In this document: piece after piece, positions 46,082 through 57,475 of the stretch
How positions within the stretch are numbered: the stretch's first letter is position 1
How the letters are laid out: every line of letters begins with the position of its first letter
DNA from: Enterobacteriaceae bacterium
GTDB lineage: Bacteria; Pseudomonadota; Gammaproteobacteria; Enterobacterales; Enterobacteriaceae
DNA: 64,000 bases
Direction of reading: 5' to 3'
Assembly: GCA_031253755.1 (NCBI GenBank)
Contig: JAIRVT010000041.1
Span: 43,740 to 107,739, forward strand
Notes under the pieces: model-generated
Databases searched by the model: none
What the model saw: the letters and a program-made list of their open reading frames with translations, nothing else
Told to the model about the DNA's origin: nothing
Made by a program: the position numbers and the translations under genes

Positions 46082-46159
46082 CATTTACCCCCAAAGCTCA
46101 GTGTTTTTATCGAATTTCTGGCTGAATGTTTGCGGCAGGAGGAATCCCTATTTTCCTAA
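46082..46159 (+). pseudogene. Remnant of a LysR-type regulator (C-terminal end)
   Basis: Plus-strand frame reads HLPPKLSVFIEFLAECLRQE and ends at TAA 46157-46159; this is the usual C-terminal helix of LysR regulators (LPxKxxxFIxFLAE). Nothing of the rest remains. With the LysE tail facing it, the pair fits a divergent exporter/regulator unit that lost its middle. Confidence 0.7.
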
Positions 46160-46226
46160 TGAATGCTTACTCACGCTGGTATTGACAACGATTGCCAGTT
46201 AAGCTGTAGGTCATTTGTTTTTTTCG

Positions 46227-47118
<892 letters not shown>

Positions 47119-47554
47119 TTTTTTATTGATATAACTATTTATAATTACGCAATTATTTTATGTTAATTGCGTAATTAATGGTTATTTTTCTATTTTATAA
47201 CTAATTTGGTTTTTTTATTTGTTTTTTTACTAAAAAACGGCTTTTTTACGCCCATTTATTTCACCGGCACAGTAAATCACACTGGCTTTTCTGTTTTGAA
47301 ATTTAATTTCACATTAGTCGTGAATATAGCCACACTTTATTTATGTTTTTTAGGGGTATTTCAACAAGTTTGCGTTGAGCTTCGCAAAAAAACATATAAA
47401 AAAGGTATTTTTTGTAGACAAGGCCTCTCCTCGTCATTAGAATGCGCGCAATTTGCCAAAATTTCGACAAAAATCATGATTGGCATTGATTTGAAGGATT
47501 ATTTCTGAATTAATATGCATCAATTGTGGTTTGTTATTCATTCTGGAGGGCGTT
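47119..47554 (+). promoter_or_regulatory. carAB control region
   Basis: 436 bp without a supported gene. Two adjacent ARG-box-like sequences are visible: a weaker one at 47487-47504 and TGAATTAATATGCA at 47506-47519, close to the WTGAATWWWWATTCAW consensus, just upstream of the start as in E. coli where ArgR controls the proximal promoter. A PurR-like half site (ACGCAAAC on the minus strand, about 47369-47376) lies further up. These are pattern matches by eye. Confidence 0.45.
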
Positions 47555-48706
47555 TTGATTAAGTCAGCTATATTGGTTCTCGAAGATGGAACCCAATTTT
47601 ACGGTCGCGCCATAGGTGCCGAGGGTGTGGCTGTTGGAGAAGTAGTCTTCAATACCTCAATGACCGGATATCAAGAAATACTTACCGACCCTTCCTATTC
47701 CCGCCAAATTGTCACTCTCACTTATCCCCATATTGGTAATGTCGGCATCAATGCCGCTGATGAAGAATCCCCCGCCATTCAAGCCCAAGGCTTAGTTATC
47801 CGAGATTTGCCGCTGATAACCAGCAATTATCGTAGTGAAAACAATCTGTCTAATTATCTGAAACATCACAACATTGTTGCTATTGCCGATATTGATACCC
47901 GTAAACTGACTCGTCTGCTGCGGGAAAAAGGGGCACAGAATGGTTGTATCATCGCGGGTGATGAAGCGGATGTGCAAATTGCGCTTGAAAAAGCCAAAGC
48001 ATTTCCGGGCCTGAAAGGGATGGATTTAGCGAAAGAAGTCACCACGGCACAGCCTTATCAGTGGTTACAGGGAAGCTGGACACTGGCAGACGGGTTGCCT
48101 GAAGCGCGTAAAGAACAAGAATTGCCTTATCATATCGTCGCTTATGACTTTGGTGTCAAACGTAACATCCTGCGTATGCTGGTGGATCGCGGCTGCCGTG
48201 TCACTGTCGTACCGGCAAAAACATCGGCGGACGAAGTGCTGAAAATGGCACCGGATGGGATCTTTCTGTCCAATGGCCCCGGTGATCCTGAGCCTTGTGA
48301 CTACGCCATCGAAGCTATCAAGACCTTCCTGAATACCGAGATTCCTGTGTTTGGTATCTGCTTGGGGCATCAGCTGCTGGCACTGGCAAGTGGTGCCAAA
48401 ACCGTAAAAATGAAATTTGGTCACCACGGTGGCAACCATCCGGTTAAGGATTTAGATCGTAATGTTGTGATGATCACCGCGCAAAACCACGGTTTCGCCG
48501 TTGATGAAAGCTCATTACCTGCCAATTTGCGCGTAACGCATAAATCACTTTTTGATGGCACGCTGCAAGGTATCCATCGTACTGACAAACCTGCGTTCAG
48601 TTTTCAGGGACACCCTGAAGCCAGCCCCGGCCCGCATGAAGCCGCTTCTCTGTTCGACCACTTTATTGAGTTGATTGAACAGCATCGTCAGCAAAACAGC
48701 AAATAA
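47555..48706 (+). CDS. carA: Carbamoyl-phosphate synthase small subunit
   Basis: Glutaminase subunit of carbamoyl-phosphate synthetase, feeding arginine and pyrimidine synthesis. I place the start at the TTG at 47555 (383 residues): GGAGG lies 5 nt upstream and the family begins [19 protein letters not shown]; E. coli carA also uses UUG. An upstream in-frame start at 47531 would add eight residues. The class I amidotransferase domain has [12 protein letters not shown], the nucleophile in [15 protein letters not shown] (Cys near 269) and [13 protein letters not shown] (His near 353). carB follows after 17 bp. Confidence 0.96.
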   Translation: MIKSAILVLEDGTQFYGRAIGAEGVAVGEVVFNTSMTGYQEILTDPSYSRQIVTLTYPHIGNVGINAADEESPAIQAQGLVIRDLPLITSNYRSENNLSNYLKHHNIVAIADIDTRKLTRLLREKGAQNGCIIAGDEADVQIALEKAKAFPGLKGMDLAKEVTTAQPYQWLQGSWTLADGLPEARKEQELPYHIVAYDFGVKRNILRMLVDRGCRVTVVPAKTSADEVLKMAPDGIFLSNGPGDPEPCDYAIEAIKTFLNTEIPVFGICLGHQLLALASGAKTVKMKFGHHGGNHPVKDLDRNVVMITAQNHGFAVDESSLPANLRVTHKSLFDGTLQGIHRTDKPAFSFQGHPEASPGPHEAASLFDHFIELIEQHRQQNSK

Positions 48707-48723
48707 TCAGGAGAAAAGGAAAA

Positions 48724-51700
48724 ATGGCAAAACGTACTGATATTAAAAGTATCCTGATTCTGGGTGCGGGTCCGATTGTAATTGGTCAGGCATGTGAGTT
48801 TGACTATTCAGGTGCGCAGGCGTGTAAGGCGCTGAGAGAAGAGGGCTATCGGGTCATTCTGGTAAACTCCAACCCAGCGACTATCATGACTGACCCGGAA
48901 ATGGCAGATGCGACGTATATCGAGCCGATTCACTGGGAAGTGGTTCGCAAAATTATTGAAAAAGAGCGCCCGGATGCCATCCTGCCAACCATGGGCGGCC
49001 AGACCGCACTGAACTGTGCGCTGGAACTGGAACGTCAGGGCGTACTGCAAGAATTTGGCGTCACCATGATTGGTGCAACTGCCGATGCGATTGATAAAGC
49101 AGAAGATCGTCAGCGCTTTGATAAGGCGATGAAAAAAATCGGTCTGGATACGGCGCGCTCCGGCATTGCTCACACGATGGAAGAAGCGCTAGCGGTGGCT
49201 GAAGATGTTGGCTTCCCTTGTATCATTCGTCCCTCTTTCACTATGGGCGGTACCGGTGGCGGCATCGCTTATAACCGTGAAGAGTTTGAAGAAATCTGTG
49301 AACGTGGCTTGGACCTTTCCCCGACCAATGAACTGCTGATCGATGAATCGCTGATTGGTTGGAAAGAGTATGAAATGGAAGTGGTGCGTGACAAAAACGA
49401 TAACTGCATCATCGTCTGTTCCATTGAAAACTTCGACCCGATGGGTATTCATACCGGCGACTCTATCACAGTAGCGCCAGCGCAGACGCTGACGGATAAA
49501 GAGTACCAAATCATGCGTAACGCCTCGATGGCAGTGCTGCGTGAAATCGGTGTTGAGACCGGCGGCTCAAACGTCCAGTTTGCGGTGAACCCGAAAAATG
49601 GTCGCCTGATTGTTATCGAAATGAACCCGCGTGTTTCCCGTTCATCGGCGCTGGCCTCCAAAGCGACCGGTTTCCCTATCGCCAAAATTGCCGCAAAACT
49701 GGCAGTGGGTTACACCCTTGACGAATTGATGAACGATATCACCGGCGGGCGCACGCCAGCGTCTTTCGAGCCTTCCATCGATTATGTCGTGACCAAGATT
49801 CCTCGCTTTAACTTCGAAAAATTTGCTGGCAGCAATGACCGCCTGACCACGCAGATGAAATCGGTCGGTGAAGTGATGGCGATTGGCCGGACTTTTCAGG
49901 AATCGCTGCAAAAAGCCTTGCGCGGTCTGGAAGTCGGCGCGACCGGCTTTGATCCGGCAGTCAGTCTCGATGATCCGCAATCACTGACTAAAATCCGCAG
50001 TGAACTGAAAAGTGCAGGCGCAGAGCGGATCTGGTATGTCGCCGATGCTTTCCGCGCGGGAATGTCTGTCGATGGTATTTTTAACCTGACAAATATTGAC
50101 CGCTGGTTTCTGGTTCAGATTGAAGAGTTGATTCGCCTGGAAGAGCAGGTGGCTGAGCAGGGCATTAACGGCCTGACGTTTGACTTCCTGCGTCAGCTCA
50201 AACGCAAAGGTTTTGCCGATGCGCGTCTGGCAAAACTGGTGGGAGTCTCCGGTAAAGAGATCCGCAAATTGCGTCATGACTATAATCTGTATCCGGTTTA
50301 CAAACGTGTCGATACCTGTGCGGCAGAGTTTGCGACGGATACGGCTTATATGTACTCCACTTATGAAGAAGAGTGCGAAGCGAATCCGAACCGTGGCAAA
50401 CCGAAAATCATGGTATTGGGCGGTGGCCCGAACCGTATCGGTCAGGGTATCGAGTTCGATTATTGCTGCGTCCATGCGTCACTGGCGTTGCGTGAAGATG
50501 GTTATGAAACCATCATGGTGAACTGTAACCCGGAAACCGTTTCAACCGATTATGACACTTCCGACCGCCTCTATTTTGAGCCTGTTACGCTGGAAGATGT
50601 ACTGGAAATCGTGCGTGTTGAGCAACCAGAAGGGGTGATTGTTCAGTATGGTGGCCAGACTCCGCTGAAACTGGCGCGTGAACTGGAAGCGGCGGGTGTA
50701 CCGGTGATCGGTACCAGCCCGGATGCCATTGACCGCGCAGAAGACCGTGAACGTTTCCAGCAGGCGGTTAACCGTCTTGGCCTGAAACAACCGGCAAATG
50801 CCACCGTCACCACGATTGAGCAGGCCGTCGAAAAAGGCAATGGGCTTGGCTATCCGCTGGTGGTTCGCCCTTCTTATGTGCTGGGCGGCCGCGCGATGGA
50901 AATTGTCTATGATGAATCCGACCTGCGCCGTTACTTCCAGACCGCGGTTAGCGTTTCCAATGATGCACCGGTGCTGTTGGATCGTTTCCTTGATGATGCG
51001 GTTGAAGTTGATGTGGATGCCATTTGTGACGGCGATCGCGTTCTGATTGGCGGCATTATGGAGCATATCGAACAAGCGGGTGTTCACTCCGGTGACTCTG
51101 CCTGTTCCTTGCCTGCCTATACCTTAAGCAAGGAAATTCAGGATGTGATGCGCCAGCAAGTTGAAAAACTGGCGTTTGAGTTGCGTGTCCGGGGCTTGAT
51201 GAACGTCCAGTTTGCGGTAAAAAACAACGAAGTCTACCTGATCGAAGTGAATCCTCGCGCAGCACGTACTGTGCCATTCGTTTCTAAAGCAACGGGCCTG
51301 CCGCTGGCGAAAGTCGCTGCACGCGTCATGGCAGGGCAGTCTTTACTGTCGCAGGGCGTCACGAAAGAGATTATTCCGCCTTACTACTCCGTGAAAGAAG
51401 TGGTTCTGCCGTTCAACAAATTCCCCGGTGTTGACCCGATTCTGGGGCCAGAAATGCGCTCTACCGGGGAAGTGATGGGTGTGGGCCGTACTTTCGCGGA
51501 AGCTTTCTCCAAAGCGATGTTGGGCAGCAACTCGACGATGAGTAAAAAAGGCCGGGCGTTGCTGTCTGTCCGTGAAGAGGATAAAGAGCGCGTTGTTGAT
51601 TTAGCAGCCAAATTGCTCAAACATGGCTTTGAACTGGATGCGACTCACGGCACCGCAGTGGTATTGGGTGAAGCCGGAATTAACCCGCGTCTGGTGAACA

Positions 51701-51948
51701 AAGTACACGAAGGCCGTCCACATATTCAGGACAGAATTAAAAACGGTGAGTATGACTATATCGTCAATACAACGGCGGGCCGTCAGGCGATTGAAGATTC
51801 AAAACTGCTTCGCCGCAGCGCACTGCAATATAAAGTGCACTATGACACCACTCTGAATGGCGGTTTCGCTACGACGATGGCACTCAGTGCCGATCCGACT
51901 GAACAGGTGATTTCTGTGCAGGAAATGCACGCAAAAATTACCGGATAA
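48724..51948 (+). CDS. carB: Carbamoyl-phosphate synthase large subunit
   Basis: Makes carbamoyl phosphate from bicarbonate, ammonia and two ATP. The 1074-residue protein has the two homologous ATP-grasp halves: carboxyphosphate domain (about 1-400, with [13 protein letters not shown] and [18 protein letters not shown]) and carbamate-phosphorylating domain (about 553-933, with [15 protein letters not shown] and [18 protein letters not shown]). An oligomerisation domain lies between them, and a C-terminal allosteric domain (about 936-1074) binds UMP and ornithine. GGAG precedes the ATG. Confidence 0.98.
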   Translation: MAKRTDIKSILILGAGPIVIGQACEFDYSGAQACKALREEGYRVILVNSNPATIMTDPEMADATYIEPIHWEVVRKIIEKERPDAILPTMGGQTALNCALELERQGVLQEFGVTMIGATADAIDKAEDRQRFDKAMKKIGLDTARSGIAHTMEEALAVAEDVGFPCIIRPSFTMGGTGGGIAYNREEFEEICERGLDLSPTNELLIDESLIGWKEYEMEVVRDKNDNCIIVCSIENFDPMGIHTGDSITVAPAQTLTDKEYQIMRNASMAVLREIGVETGGSNVQFAVNPKNGRLIVIEMNPRVSRSSALASKATGFPIAKIAAKLAVGYTLDELMNDITGGRTPASFEPSIDYVVTKIPRFNFEKFAGSNDRLTTQMKSVGEVMAIGRTFQESLQKALRGLEVGATGFDPAVSLDDPQSLTKIRSELKSAGAERIWYVADAFRAGMSVDGIFNLTNIDRWFLVQIEELIRLEEQVAEQGINGLTFDFLRQLKRKGFADARLAKLVGVSGKEIRKLRHDYNLYPVYKRVDTCAAEFATDTAYMYSTYEEECEANPNRGKPKIMVLGGGPNRIGQGIEFDYCCVHASLALREDGYETIMVNCNPETVSTDYDTSDRLYFEPVTLEDVLEIVRVEQPEGVIVQYGGQTPLKLARELEAAGVPVIGTSPDAIDRAEDRERFQQAVNRLGLKQPANATVTTIEQAVEKGNGLGYPLVVRPSYVLGGRAMEIVYDESDLRRYFQTAVSVSNDAPVLLDRFLDDAVEVDVDAICDGDRVLIGGIMEHIEQAGVHSGDSACSLPAYTLSKEIQDVMRQQVEKLAFELRVRGLMNVQFAVKNNEVYLIEVNPRAARTVPFVSKATGLPLAKVAARVMAGQSLLSQGVTKEIIPPYYSVKEVVLPFNKFPGVDPILGPEMRSTGEVMGVGRTFAEAFSKAMLGSNSTMSKKGRALLSVREEDKERVVDLAAKLLKHGFELDATHGTAVVLGEAGINPRLVNKVHEGRPHIQDRIKNGEYDYIVNTTAGRQAIEDSKLLRRSALQYKVHYDTTLNGGFATTMALSADPTEQVISVQEMHAKITG

Positions 51949-52025
51949 TCTTACGAATTCAGGTTGCAGCAAAGTGAAAGGCGGCAACCTGAAGTGAGAA
52001 GAAAAAAAGCGAAGAGAAAAAATGA

Positions 52026-52068
52026 AACAGCTCCTTTACCAAGTCGGTTAGGGAGCTGTTTTTTTTAT
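52026..52068 (+). terminator. Intrinsic terminator after carB
   Basis: Stem AACAGCTCC (52026-52034) and GGAGCTGTT (52052-52060) with an inner TACC/GGTTA pairing and T8 after it. It also separates carAB from the convergent fimbrial operon. Confidence 0.88.
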
Positions 52069-52075
52069 CTGAATA

Positions 52076-52345
52076 TTACAAAACTGTTTCTGCTGCACAA
52101 ATATATTGGTTCTTCATAAGGGGCGGAGGCGTTGTAAAACAATCCTCCAAAAACCAGCTTACCGATGTTTTTAATGTGATAGAAACAACGACTAACTGCT
52201 CCAGACTAATTCTGTTAGTTCCTCTTTCATAACGTGATAGCTGCTGATGGCTGACGCCGATTCTGTCTGCCAGCTCTGCTGCTGTTATCCCAAGCTCTCT
52301 CCGCTTCATTTGGATCCGTTTACCGACCAGCATACTGACTCGCAT
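52076..52345 (-). CDS. mrxJ: MrpJ-type HTH regulator of the fimbrial operon
   Basis: 89-residue XRE-type helix-turn-helix protein. The recognition segment ADRIGVSHQQLSRYERGTNR (about 26-45) has the SxQQxSRYERG pattern typical of MrpJ and its paralogues, which sit at the 3' end of fimbrial operons and repress flagellar genes while fimbriae are made. It follows the adhesin gene by 13 bp on the same strand, so it is the last gene of the operon. The symbol follows the Xenorhabdus mrx naming and is provisional. Confidence 0.8.
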   Translation of the reverse strand: MRVSMLVGKRIQMKRRELGITAAELADRIGVSHQQLSRYERGTNRISLEQLVVVSITLKTSVSWFLEDCFTTPPPLMKNQYICAAETVL

Positions 52346-52358
52346 AATATCTTTTCTC

Positions 52359-53267
52359 TCAATTATAGGTTAATAAGACAACTGCTGTACCTTCATACTT
52401 TCCGGCTTTGGGTAGTTCTGGTGTGTTTGTATGTAATGTTGATGTTAGGGTGAATGTCGTAGAATCATTGTTTTTTGGAACGATAACTGTCACCCCTTCT
52501 GTTCCGTTTGTTTTTTGTACTATATTTTGTCCGCTAATTTGCAATGTCGAAAAAATCGTTCCATTAGCATCGAGATTCACTTTTTCTAGTCCATCTTTTG
52601 ATCTGACATGTAACGTTATTTCTTTGCTAGCAAGTGAGCATTTAACGCTTCCGGTAATTTCGCCGGTTTTATTATTCACCTCTGAGGCTTTTAATTCGCC
52701 ATAGGCAATTTCAGTCGGGAGTTCGATTGCGCAGCTCTGATTGGGAGGTGGTAATTTATTACAGGTTGAGTTAGGAAATATTCTTGCGTTACCACGTCCC
52801 GGAAGTATTTGTCTGGTGTAAAATAGCCCCACACATTCTGCATCAGCAGTCATAATGTCAAAGCTCATTGGTCGATTAATAAAAACCTTTTCTTTATAAG
52901 CTTCCATGACCTCTTTGACTGTCCTGTAACTATGTGCTTCCAGACATAATGATGGTTGTTGGTCTTTACAAGAACCCTGCATACCCGGCCACGGATTCTT
53001 AGGATCGTTATATAGAACATCCGGCCCAACGTAGCATTCAGTGGCACCATAACAAGGATTGGTAATTTTTTTCTTTCTATTTGGGCCTTCACCCTCATAT
53101 TCATCGTCATTTTCAGTCCAAGCAACGATTTCTAGGGTAATGTTGGCTTGTTCACCTTTTGGTTTTATATCCACCGGCATCACATAAGCGCCGCTATAGG
53201 CATAGGAAGTGGTGAAGAAAAACAACAATGCTGCAAGTTTTATCAATAATGTTTTTATCGGGTACAT
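52359..53267 (-). CDS. mrxH: MrpH-like tip adhesin
   Basis: 302-residue secreted protein with a Sec signal peptide (MYPIKTLLIKLAALLFFFTT, cleavage near AYS|GAY). The N-terminal two-thirds is a unique domain with cysteine pairs (NPCYGATECYVG, GSCKDQQPSLCLEAH, DAECVG, STCNKLPPPNQSC). The C-terminal third is a pilin-like fold (CAIELPTEIAYGELKA ... GTAVVLLTYN) that would join it to the fimbrial tip. Order and architecture match MrpH/MrxH adhesins. Few histidines are present in the N-terminal domain, so the zinc site described for Proteus MrpH may not be kept. Confidence 0.8.
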   Translation of the reverse strand: MYPIKTLLIKLAALLFFFTTSYAYSGAYVMPVDIKPKGEQANITLEIVAWTENDDEYEGEGPNRKKKITNPCYGATECYVGPDVLYNDPKNPWPGMQGSCKDQQPSLCLEAHSYRTVKEVMEAYKEKVFINRPMSFDIMTADAECVGLFYTRQILPGRGNARIFPNSTCNKLPPPNQSCAIELPTEIAYGELKASEVNNKTGEITGSVKCSLASKEITLHVRSKDGLEKVNLDANGTIFSTLQISGQNIVQKTNGTEGVTVIVPKNNDSTTFTLTSTLHTNTPELPKAGKYEGTAVVLLTYN

Positions 53268-53333
53268 AATTTATTTCCCTCAATAGCATCAAATTCAGGC
53301 TGAATCATATGGAGCGCAAAGAAGATACAATCG

Positions 53334-53930
53334 CTATTCATAGCTAATCTCAAAGTTTGCCGTTGCACTAAAATTTCCTACACCAATTTTGTTTTGTGCC
53401 AGCGCACTGGGTTCAGCCCTTACATGAGCCTGAAATGGGATGATATTAATGCCACCTTTACTAGAATATTTGAGATCAGTCTGTTCACCCAACTTGAGTA
53501 ATGTGCCGTTTTCATTTGTTATACCAATGGCTGCGCCAGAGGCTTGGCTATCGGGACTAAATGCCAGATAACCGTCCAACCCATTGCTTGCTATACCCGT
53601 ATATTTGATCTTCGCTTTCTGTAGGACTTCTGAAGGACAATCCTCCACTGTTAGCGTAAAGTCCTGAGAAGGCATTGAACCTTTCAAAAGATCCCTGTTA
53701 CTAATGTCGCCAAAATTGACGTCTTTATCATTAATTGCACAAGCAGGCGCAACGACCGTCAGCGTAATTTTGACCTCTTTACGCAGTGCATCTCCTGCTG
53801 CATAAGCACTTTGTTGGCTGCCGATTGCCAGAAGCAATAATGCGGGCAGTGCATATGCTTTGAGTGAATGGCTTTTCAGTGCCTCAGTTTTCAGTAATTC
53901 AGTTTTCAGTAAATAGCTAGAGAGCTTCAT
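53334..53930 (-). CDS. mrxG: Minor fimbrial subunit (MrpG-like)
   Basis: 198-residue type 1 pilus-family subunit: ACAINDKDVNFGDISNRDL near the N-terminus (conserved Cys), a second cysteine in VEDCPSEV, and the C-terminal chaperone-donor pattern GNFSATANFEISYE. The leader is unusual: the signal peptide is preceded by a five-residue tandem repeat (LLKTE, LLKTE, ALKSH, SLKAY) before ALPALLLLAIGSQQSAYA. It starts 2 nt after the chaperone gene stop. A later start is unlikely because no methionine lies before the hydrophobic core. Confidence 0.85.
   Translation of the reverse strand: MKLSSYLLKTELLKTEALKSHSLKAYALPALLLLAIGSQQSAYAAGDALRKEVKITLTVVAPACAINDKDVNFGDISNRDLLKGSMPSQDFTLTVEDCPSEVLQKAKIKYTGIASNGLDGYLAFSPDSQASGAAIGITNENGTLLKLGEQTDLKYSSKGGINIIPFQAHVRAEPSALAQNKIGVGNFSATANFEISYE
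53855..53914 (-). repeat. Tandem 15-nt array in the fimbrial subunit leader
   Basis: Four units at 53855, 53870, 53885 and 53900. The last two differ at one position (CAGTTTTCAGTAATT, CAGTTTTCAGTAAAT). It encodes the pentapeptide repeat in the n-region of the signal peptide. Confidence 0.9.
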
Positions 53931-53932
53931 AT

Positions 53933-54691
53933 TTAGTTCCCTTCATCTACGATTTCCGCCGCTGCACAGGTATTACCATTACAATTGAATGTTAACTGTG
54001 GGCGACCGCCATAGTCATTGACATAAGTTAATACTGGCTTATTACCGAGTGAACCGGCATCGCCTCCCAGTGTTTGGCTGCCTTTTGGCGCCAGCATCAA
54101 AGGCTGAAAACCGGCGATGCTGGTGCCGTTTACTTTATTGGTAGCTTCTGAAATCGTGATGTAATAAGGCGTCGGGTTATTCACCACATACTGGTTGCCC
54201 TGACGGGTTAACGTCAGTTTTTTCTGCCACGGGTTTTCAAGATCAGTGCGGCTGGCAACCACGGCTTTCGGGCGGTAGAACAGTTTGATGCGTGTCTGCA
54301 ACGCAATCTGCAAAACATTCGTTTTTTCACTGCGAGGCGGAATTTCCCGCACGTTGAAATAGAACACGCTTTCCCGATCCTGCGGTAGCTGAGCTACCGT
54401 CGGCAGTGTCTGGATCTTAAGCTGGCTTTTTGCGCCAGCTTCAATACGCTGCACGGGGGGAACAACAATCAGCGGGCCGTTGATCTTATTGCCCTTCTCA
54501 TCTTCAATCCAGGCTTGCGCTAAATAGGGCAAATTAAGGTGTTGGTTTTCAATATTCAGGCTGACTGATTTTTCAGTCCCGTTAAAAATCACTCTGGTGC
54601 GATCCAATGCGATCGCCGCCATTGCCTGTGGCACTGACATTACACTTGTTACCGTCATGGCGGCTATCATTAGAATTTTATTCAGTTTCAT
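53933..54691 (-). CDS. mrxD: Periplasmic fimbrial chaperone (PapD/MrpD family)
   Basis: 252-residue chaperone with signal peptide (cleavage near AMA|AIALDRTR) and two Ig-like domains. The G1 donor-strand region, the conserved RVIFNGTEKSVSLNIENQ and YLAQAWIEDE, and the usual Arg and Lys subunit-binding residues (TRVIF; KLFYRPKA) are visible. It would carry subunits to the usher. It is 132 bp after the usher gene and 2 bp before the minor subunit gene. Confidence 0.92.
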   Translation of the reverse strand: MKLNKILMIAAMTVTSVMSVPQAMAAIALDRTRVIFNGTEKSVSLNIENQHLNLPYLAQAWIEDEKGNKINGPLIVVPPVQRIEAGAKSQLKIQTLPTVAQLPQDRESVFYFNVREIPPRSEKTNVLQIALQTRIKLFYRPKAVVASRTDLENPWQKKLTLTRQGNQYVVNNPTPYYITISEATNKVNGTSIAGFQPLMLAPKGSQTLGGDAGSLGNKPVLTYVNDYGGRPQLTFNCNGNTCAAAEIVDEGN

Positions 54692-54823
54692 GGTGTTATC
54701 TGCTTGTGCTTAAAAAAACTTATATTGATATTGCGGATACCGATAAGTTTCGGTATACCTATGCCAAATAAAGCAATGCAATACACTGTTAAAAATCAAT
54801 TAATTGGATGTTCTAATTACAAT

Positions 54824-57475
54824 TTAGTCATCTTTATTGGTTAAAGCCTGACAAGGCAGCAAAAAGGCAGTTGAATACTCCGGCGAAATTTCATTCGGTA
54901 CGGTAATTTCACATTGCGCCTGTCCATCCCACCAAACCTGCAATTTTTCGCCTTTATTCATGCCGCTCAGGTACGCATAGCCGTCATCGTTAACAATGCC
55001 GATTTCCCGTTGCGCAGGATTCATGACTGAAGCACCGAAAGGCGGGAAAGACCCATCTGGCAGGCGGATGACAGTCATCGCCTTGATCCCGGACATCACT
55101 TGGAATTTACGGTAGCCAATGGCACCTTCGGTTAAGGTTGCCATTTGTACCGAACGCTGCGCTTCGGCATCATCCGGCAATTTATCCAGAACAATATTGG
55201 CGGTGTTGCGGTAGTAACTGTTTACATCTGACAGAACGGCTTTACCAAAGTAGTTGGTATAGACCGGCGAACCGAATGCCCGGACCGGCACATTGCGCAC
55301 ACCTTCGGTATCTACCAACAGACGAGTAGCGCCCGGCATATTGGTACGGTGCAGCGCGGCACCATTGGCCGTGACGGTCAGCCCGCCCTGTAATCCCAGC
55401 GCGGCGCTGGCATTGCTTTCGTCCTGATAACTGGCGCTGGCGGTCAGGAGTGCCAGATCGCCATAGTGGGTGTAATAACCATCAGCTCTTGCTCTGCCAC
55501 GTGTGCTGCTGCCCGCTGACAAACGATAGTTATTGCGATCATCAATCCGATCGAAATAGCTGACGGAATGGGAATTTCCCTGACGTTCGACTGTACCGTT
55601 ATAACTGACAGTGGCACTTTCTCCCCACGGAATGGAAAGCCCGAAGTACATGCCATCGTCTTTCTTATTTTCAAAATTATTGCGGTAAGCGGATAAGTTG
55701 GCGTAAATTCCTTTAAAACGACCAATTTCTAAGTATTTAGTCAGGTTCAGGTCATAACGATCATCATTAGGCCTGTTCCAATACGTTTGGTGGCTATAGT
55801 TGAGCGTGACCCCCAGCCCCATATCCGAAAATTGTTTATTGAGCGACACGGTATACATTTGTTTGCCGCTATCGGAAGCAACATCGCGATAACGACGATC
55901 AATATATTGCCCCATGTTCATAAAGTTACGTTCAGAGAAACGATACCCAGCGAAGGTAATCCGGCTGTTATATTTCTCAAAATTTTTCGCATAGCTGAGG
56001 CGATACGAGCCTCCGGTCAGCGTTTTATTCTCGTCCGGTATTTTTGCTCTTGATTCGGTGACGTCAAATGACACGGCACCAAATGCCAACAGGTCACGAC
56101 CGAGACCTAAAGAGAGTGCGTTGTAATCACCGGCACCCAACAAGCCACCATATAAAGACCAGCCACTGTTGATACCCCATGAAAATTCGCCCAAACCGAA
56201 TGCCGGTCCTTCACGACGATGATTCTCATTGGTAGATTGCCCGGCGATCACTTTGTACTGCACGCGTCCGGGACGGGTCAGGTAAGGGATCGAGGCGGTA
56301 TTGACCTGAAATTGCTGGACAGTACCATCTTGCTCTTCAACCCTGACATCCAGCGCGCCTGATACGGCATCACTGAGATCCTGAATGCGGAATGGGCCGG
56401 ACGCGACCTGAGTTTCATACAACACCCGGCCCATCTGGCTGACAGTCACTTTGGCATTGGTTCTTGCTACACCGGTGACTTCCGGTGCATAGCCGCGCAA
56501 GTTAGGTGGCAACATGCTTTCATCAGTGATAAGGCTGACGCCGGTATAGCGGAAGCTATCAAACATCTTGGCATTGAGGTAATCCTCACCCAACACCAGT
56601 TTTGCTTCTAAACGCGGTATGGCGCGATAGGCATAGTAACGGCTCCAGTCCCAATCACGTTCACTGCTCGTGCGGCCCGTGTTTTCGCCTGAATTTTCAA
56701 ATCTGGAGCGATTATATCTGGCCTGCCAATCTGCCCGGAAACGCCATACTCCGGCATTCAGACCGGTGGTGCCGTTAGCGCTGAGTTGTTCATTACGGCG
56801 ACCGTGAGCGGGTTTATTGGTTTGGGCGTTCAGGTTATAGTCAAACAGGACTCCCGGAATACCTTCATCCCAGCGCGAAGGCGGATCCCAATCCGGGGAA
56901 TCATATTCCAGATAGGTTTTCGGTACGGTTAAATACAGCGTATAGGTGGATAATTCCCCTCTGGCGGTCATACCCGGTAATGAGCTGAGGTCAAGGCATT
57001 TACCGTTATGCAGCCATTTTAGTTTTTCAACCAACGCGGGTTTGAGGGCAATTTGTTTGACGAGTTCGGGAGAGATACAGGCTTCGCTGCCTTTCGGGTC
57101 GTCAGCAGGGGCAATAAAATCGACCGAATAGGTATCCTGAAGATCGTAGTTATTGACCTTAACCGCCATCGTATAGTTACCCGGCATGATATAGCCAGCA
57201 CGGGAAAATTGGTCCAGATTAATACTGGAACGCTCGTTGATATCTAACGCATCGGTATTGAACTCAAGGGGCTTGGCTTCGGTAACTTGAATACCCGATA
57301 GAGCAAATAAGATGAAAGCAGAAAGCGGTTTAATTCCGGGTAATAAATGTGCTGTTTTTATTTTATGTTTTTTATTTTTCACCTGCTGGTTATTAACAAC
57401 CTGTTTTCCATTACGGCGTATTCGTTTATTAATAGACGATAAATCATAATTCATAGCATCTGAAAAAAAAGCCAT
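54824..57475 (-). CDS. mrxC: Outer-membrane fimbrial usher (FimD/MrpC family)
   Basis: 883-residue usher that accepts chaperone-subunit complexes and secretes the growing fimbria. It has a long basic N-terminus before the signal peptide (about 46-67), the N-terminal subunit-binding domain (LEFNTDALD... FSRAGYIMPGNYTM), the 24-strand barrel with plug (about 150-680; RVLYETQVASGPFRIQDL), and the C-terminal domains (PFGASV, YLSGMNKGEKLQVWW, CEITV, LLPCQALT). The first 45 residues could be an over-long start; a later methionine is not well placed. Confidence 0.93.
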   Translation of the reverse strand: MAFFSDAMNYDLSSINKRIRRNGKQVVNNQQVKNKKHKIKTAHLLPGIKPLSAFILFALSGIQVTEAKPLEFNTDALDINERSSINLDQFSRAGYIMPGNYTMAVKVNNYDLQDTYSVDFIAPADDPKGSEACISPELVKQIALKPALVEKLKWLHNGKCLDLSSLPGMTARGELSTYTLYLTVPKTYLEYDSPDWDPPSRWDEGIPGVLFDYNLNAQTNKPAHGRRNEQLSANGTTGLNAGVWRFRADWQARYNRSRFENSGENTGRTSSERDWDWSRYYAYRAIPRLEAKLVLGEDYLNAKMFDSFRYTGVSLITDESMLPPNLRGYAPEVTGVARTNAKVTVSQMGRVLYETQVASGPFRIQDLSDAVSGALDVRVEEQDGTVQQFQVNTASIPYLTRPGRVQYKVIAGQSTNENHRREGPAFGLGEFSWGINSGWSLYGGLLGAGDYNALSLGLGRDLLAFGAVSFDVTESRAKIPDENKTLTGGSYRLSYAKNFEKYNSRITFAGYRFSERNFMNMGQYIDRRYRDVASDSGKQMYTVSLNKQFSDMGLGVTLNYSHQTYWNRPNDDRYDLNLTKYLEIGRFKGIYANLSAYRNNFENKKDDGMYFGLSIPWGESATVSYNGTVERQGNSHSVSYFDRIDDRNNYRLSAGSSTRGRARADGYYTHYGDLALLTASASYQDESNASAALGLQGGLTVTANGAALHRTNMPGATRLLVDTEGVRNVPVRAFGSPVYTNYFGKAVLSDVNSYYRNTANIVLDKLPDDAEAQRSVQMATLTEGAIGYRKFQVMSGIKAMTVIRLPDGSFPPFGASVMNPAQREIGIVNDDGYAYLSGMNKGEKLQVWWDGQAQCEITVPNEISPEYSTAFLLPCQALTNKDD

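Noticed and set aside
47206..47508. 100-codon open frame upstream of carA
   Set aside because: It lies in the carAB control region, has Phe/Leu-rich low-complexity sequence and no good ribosome site, and its end overlaps the ARG-box-like sites.
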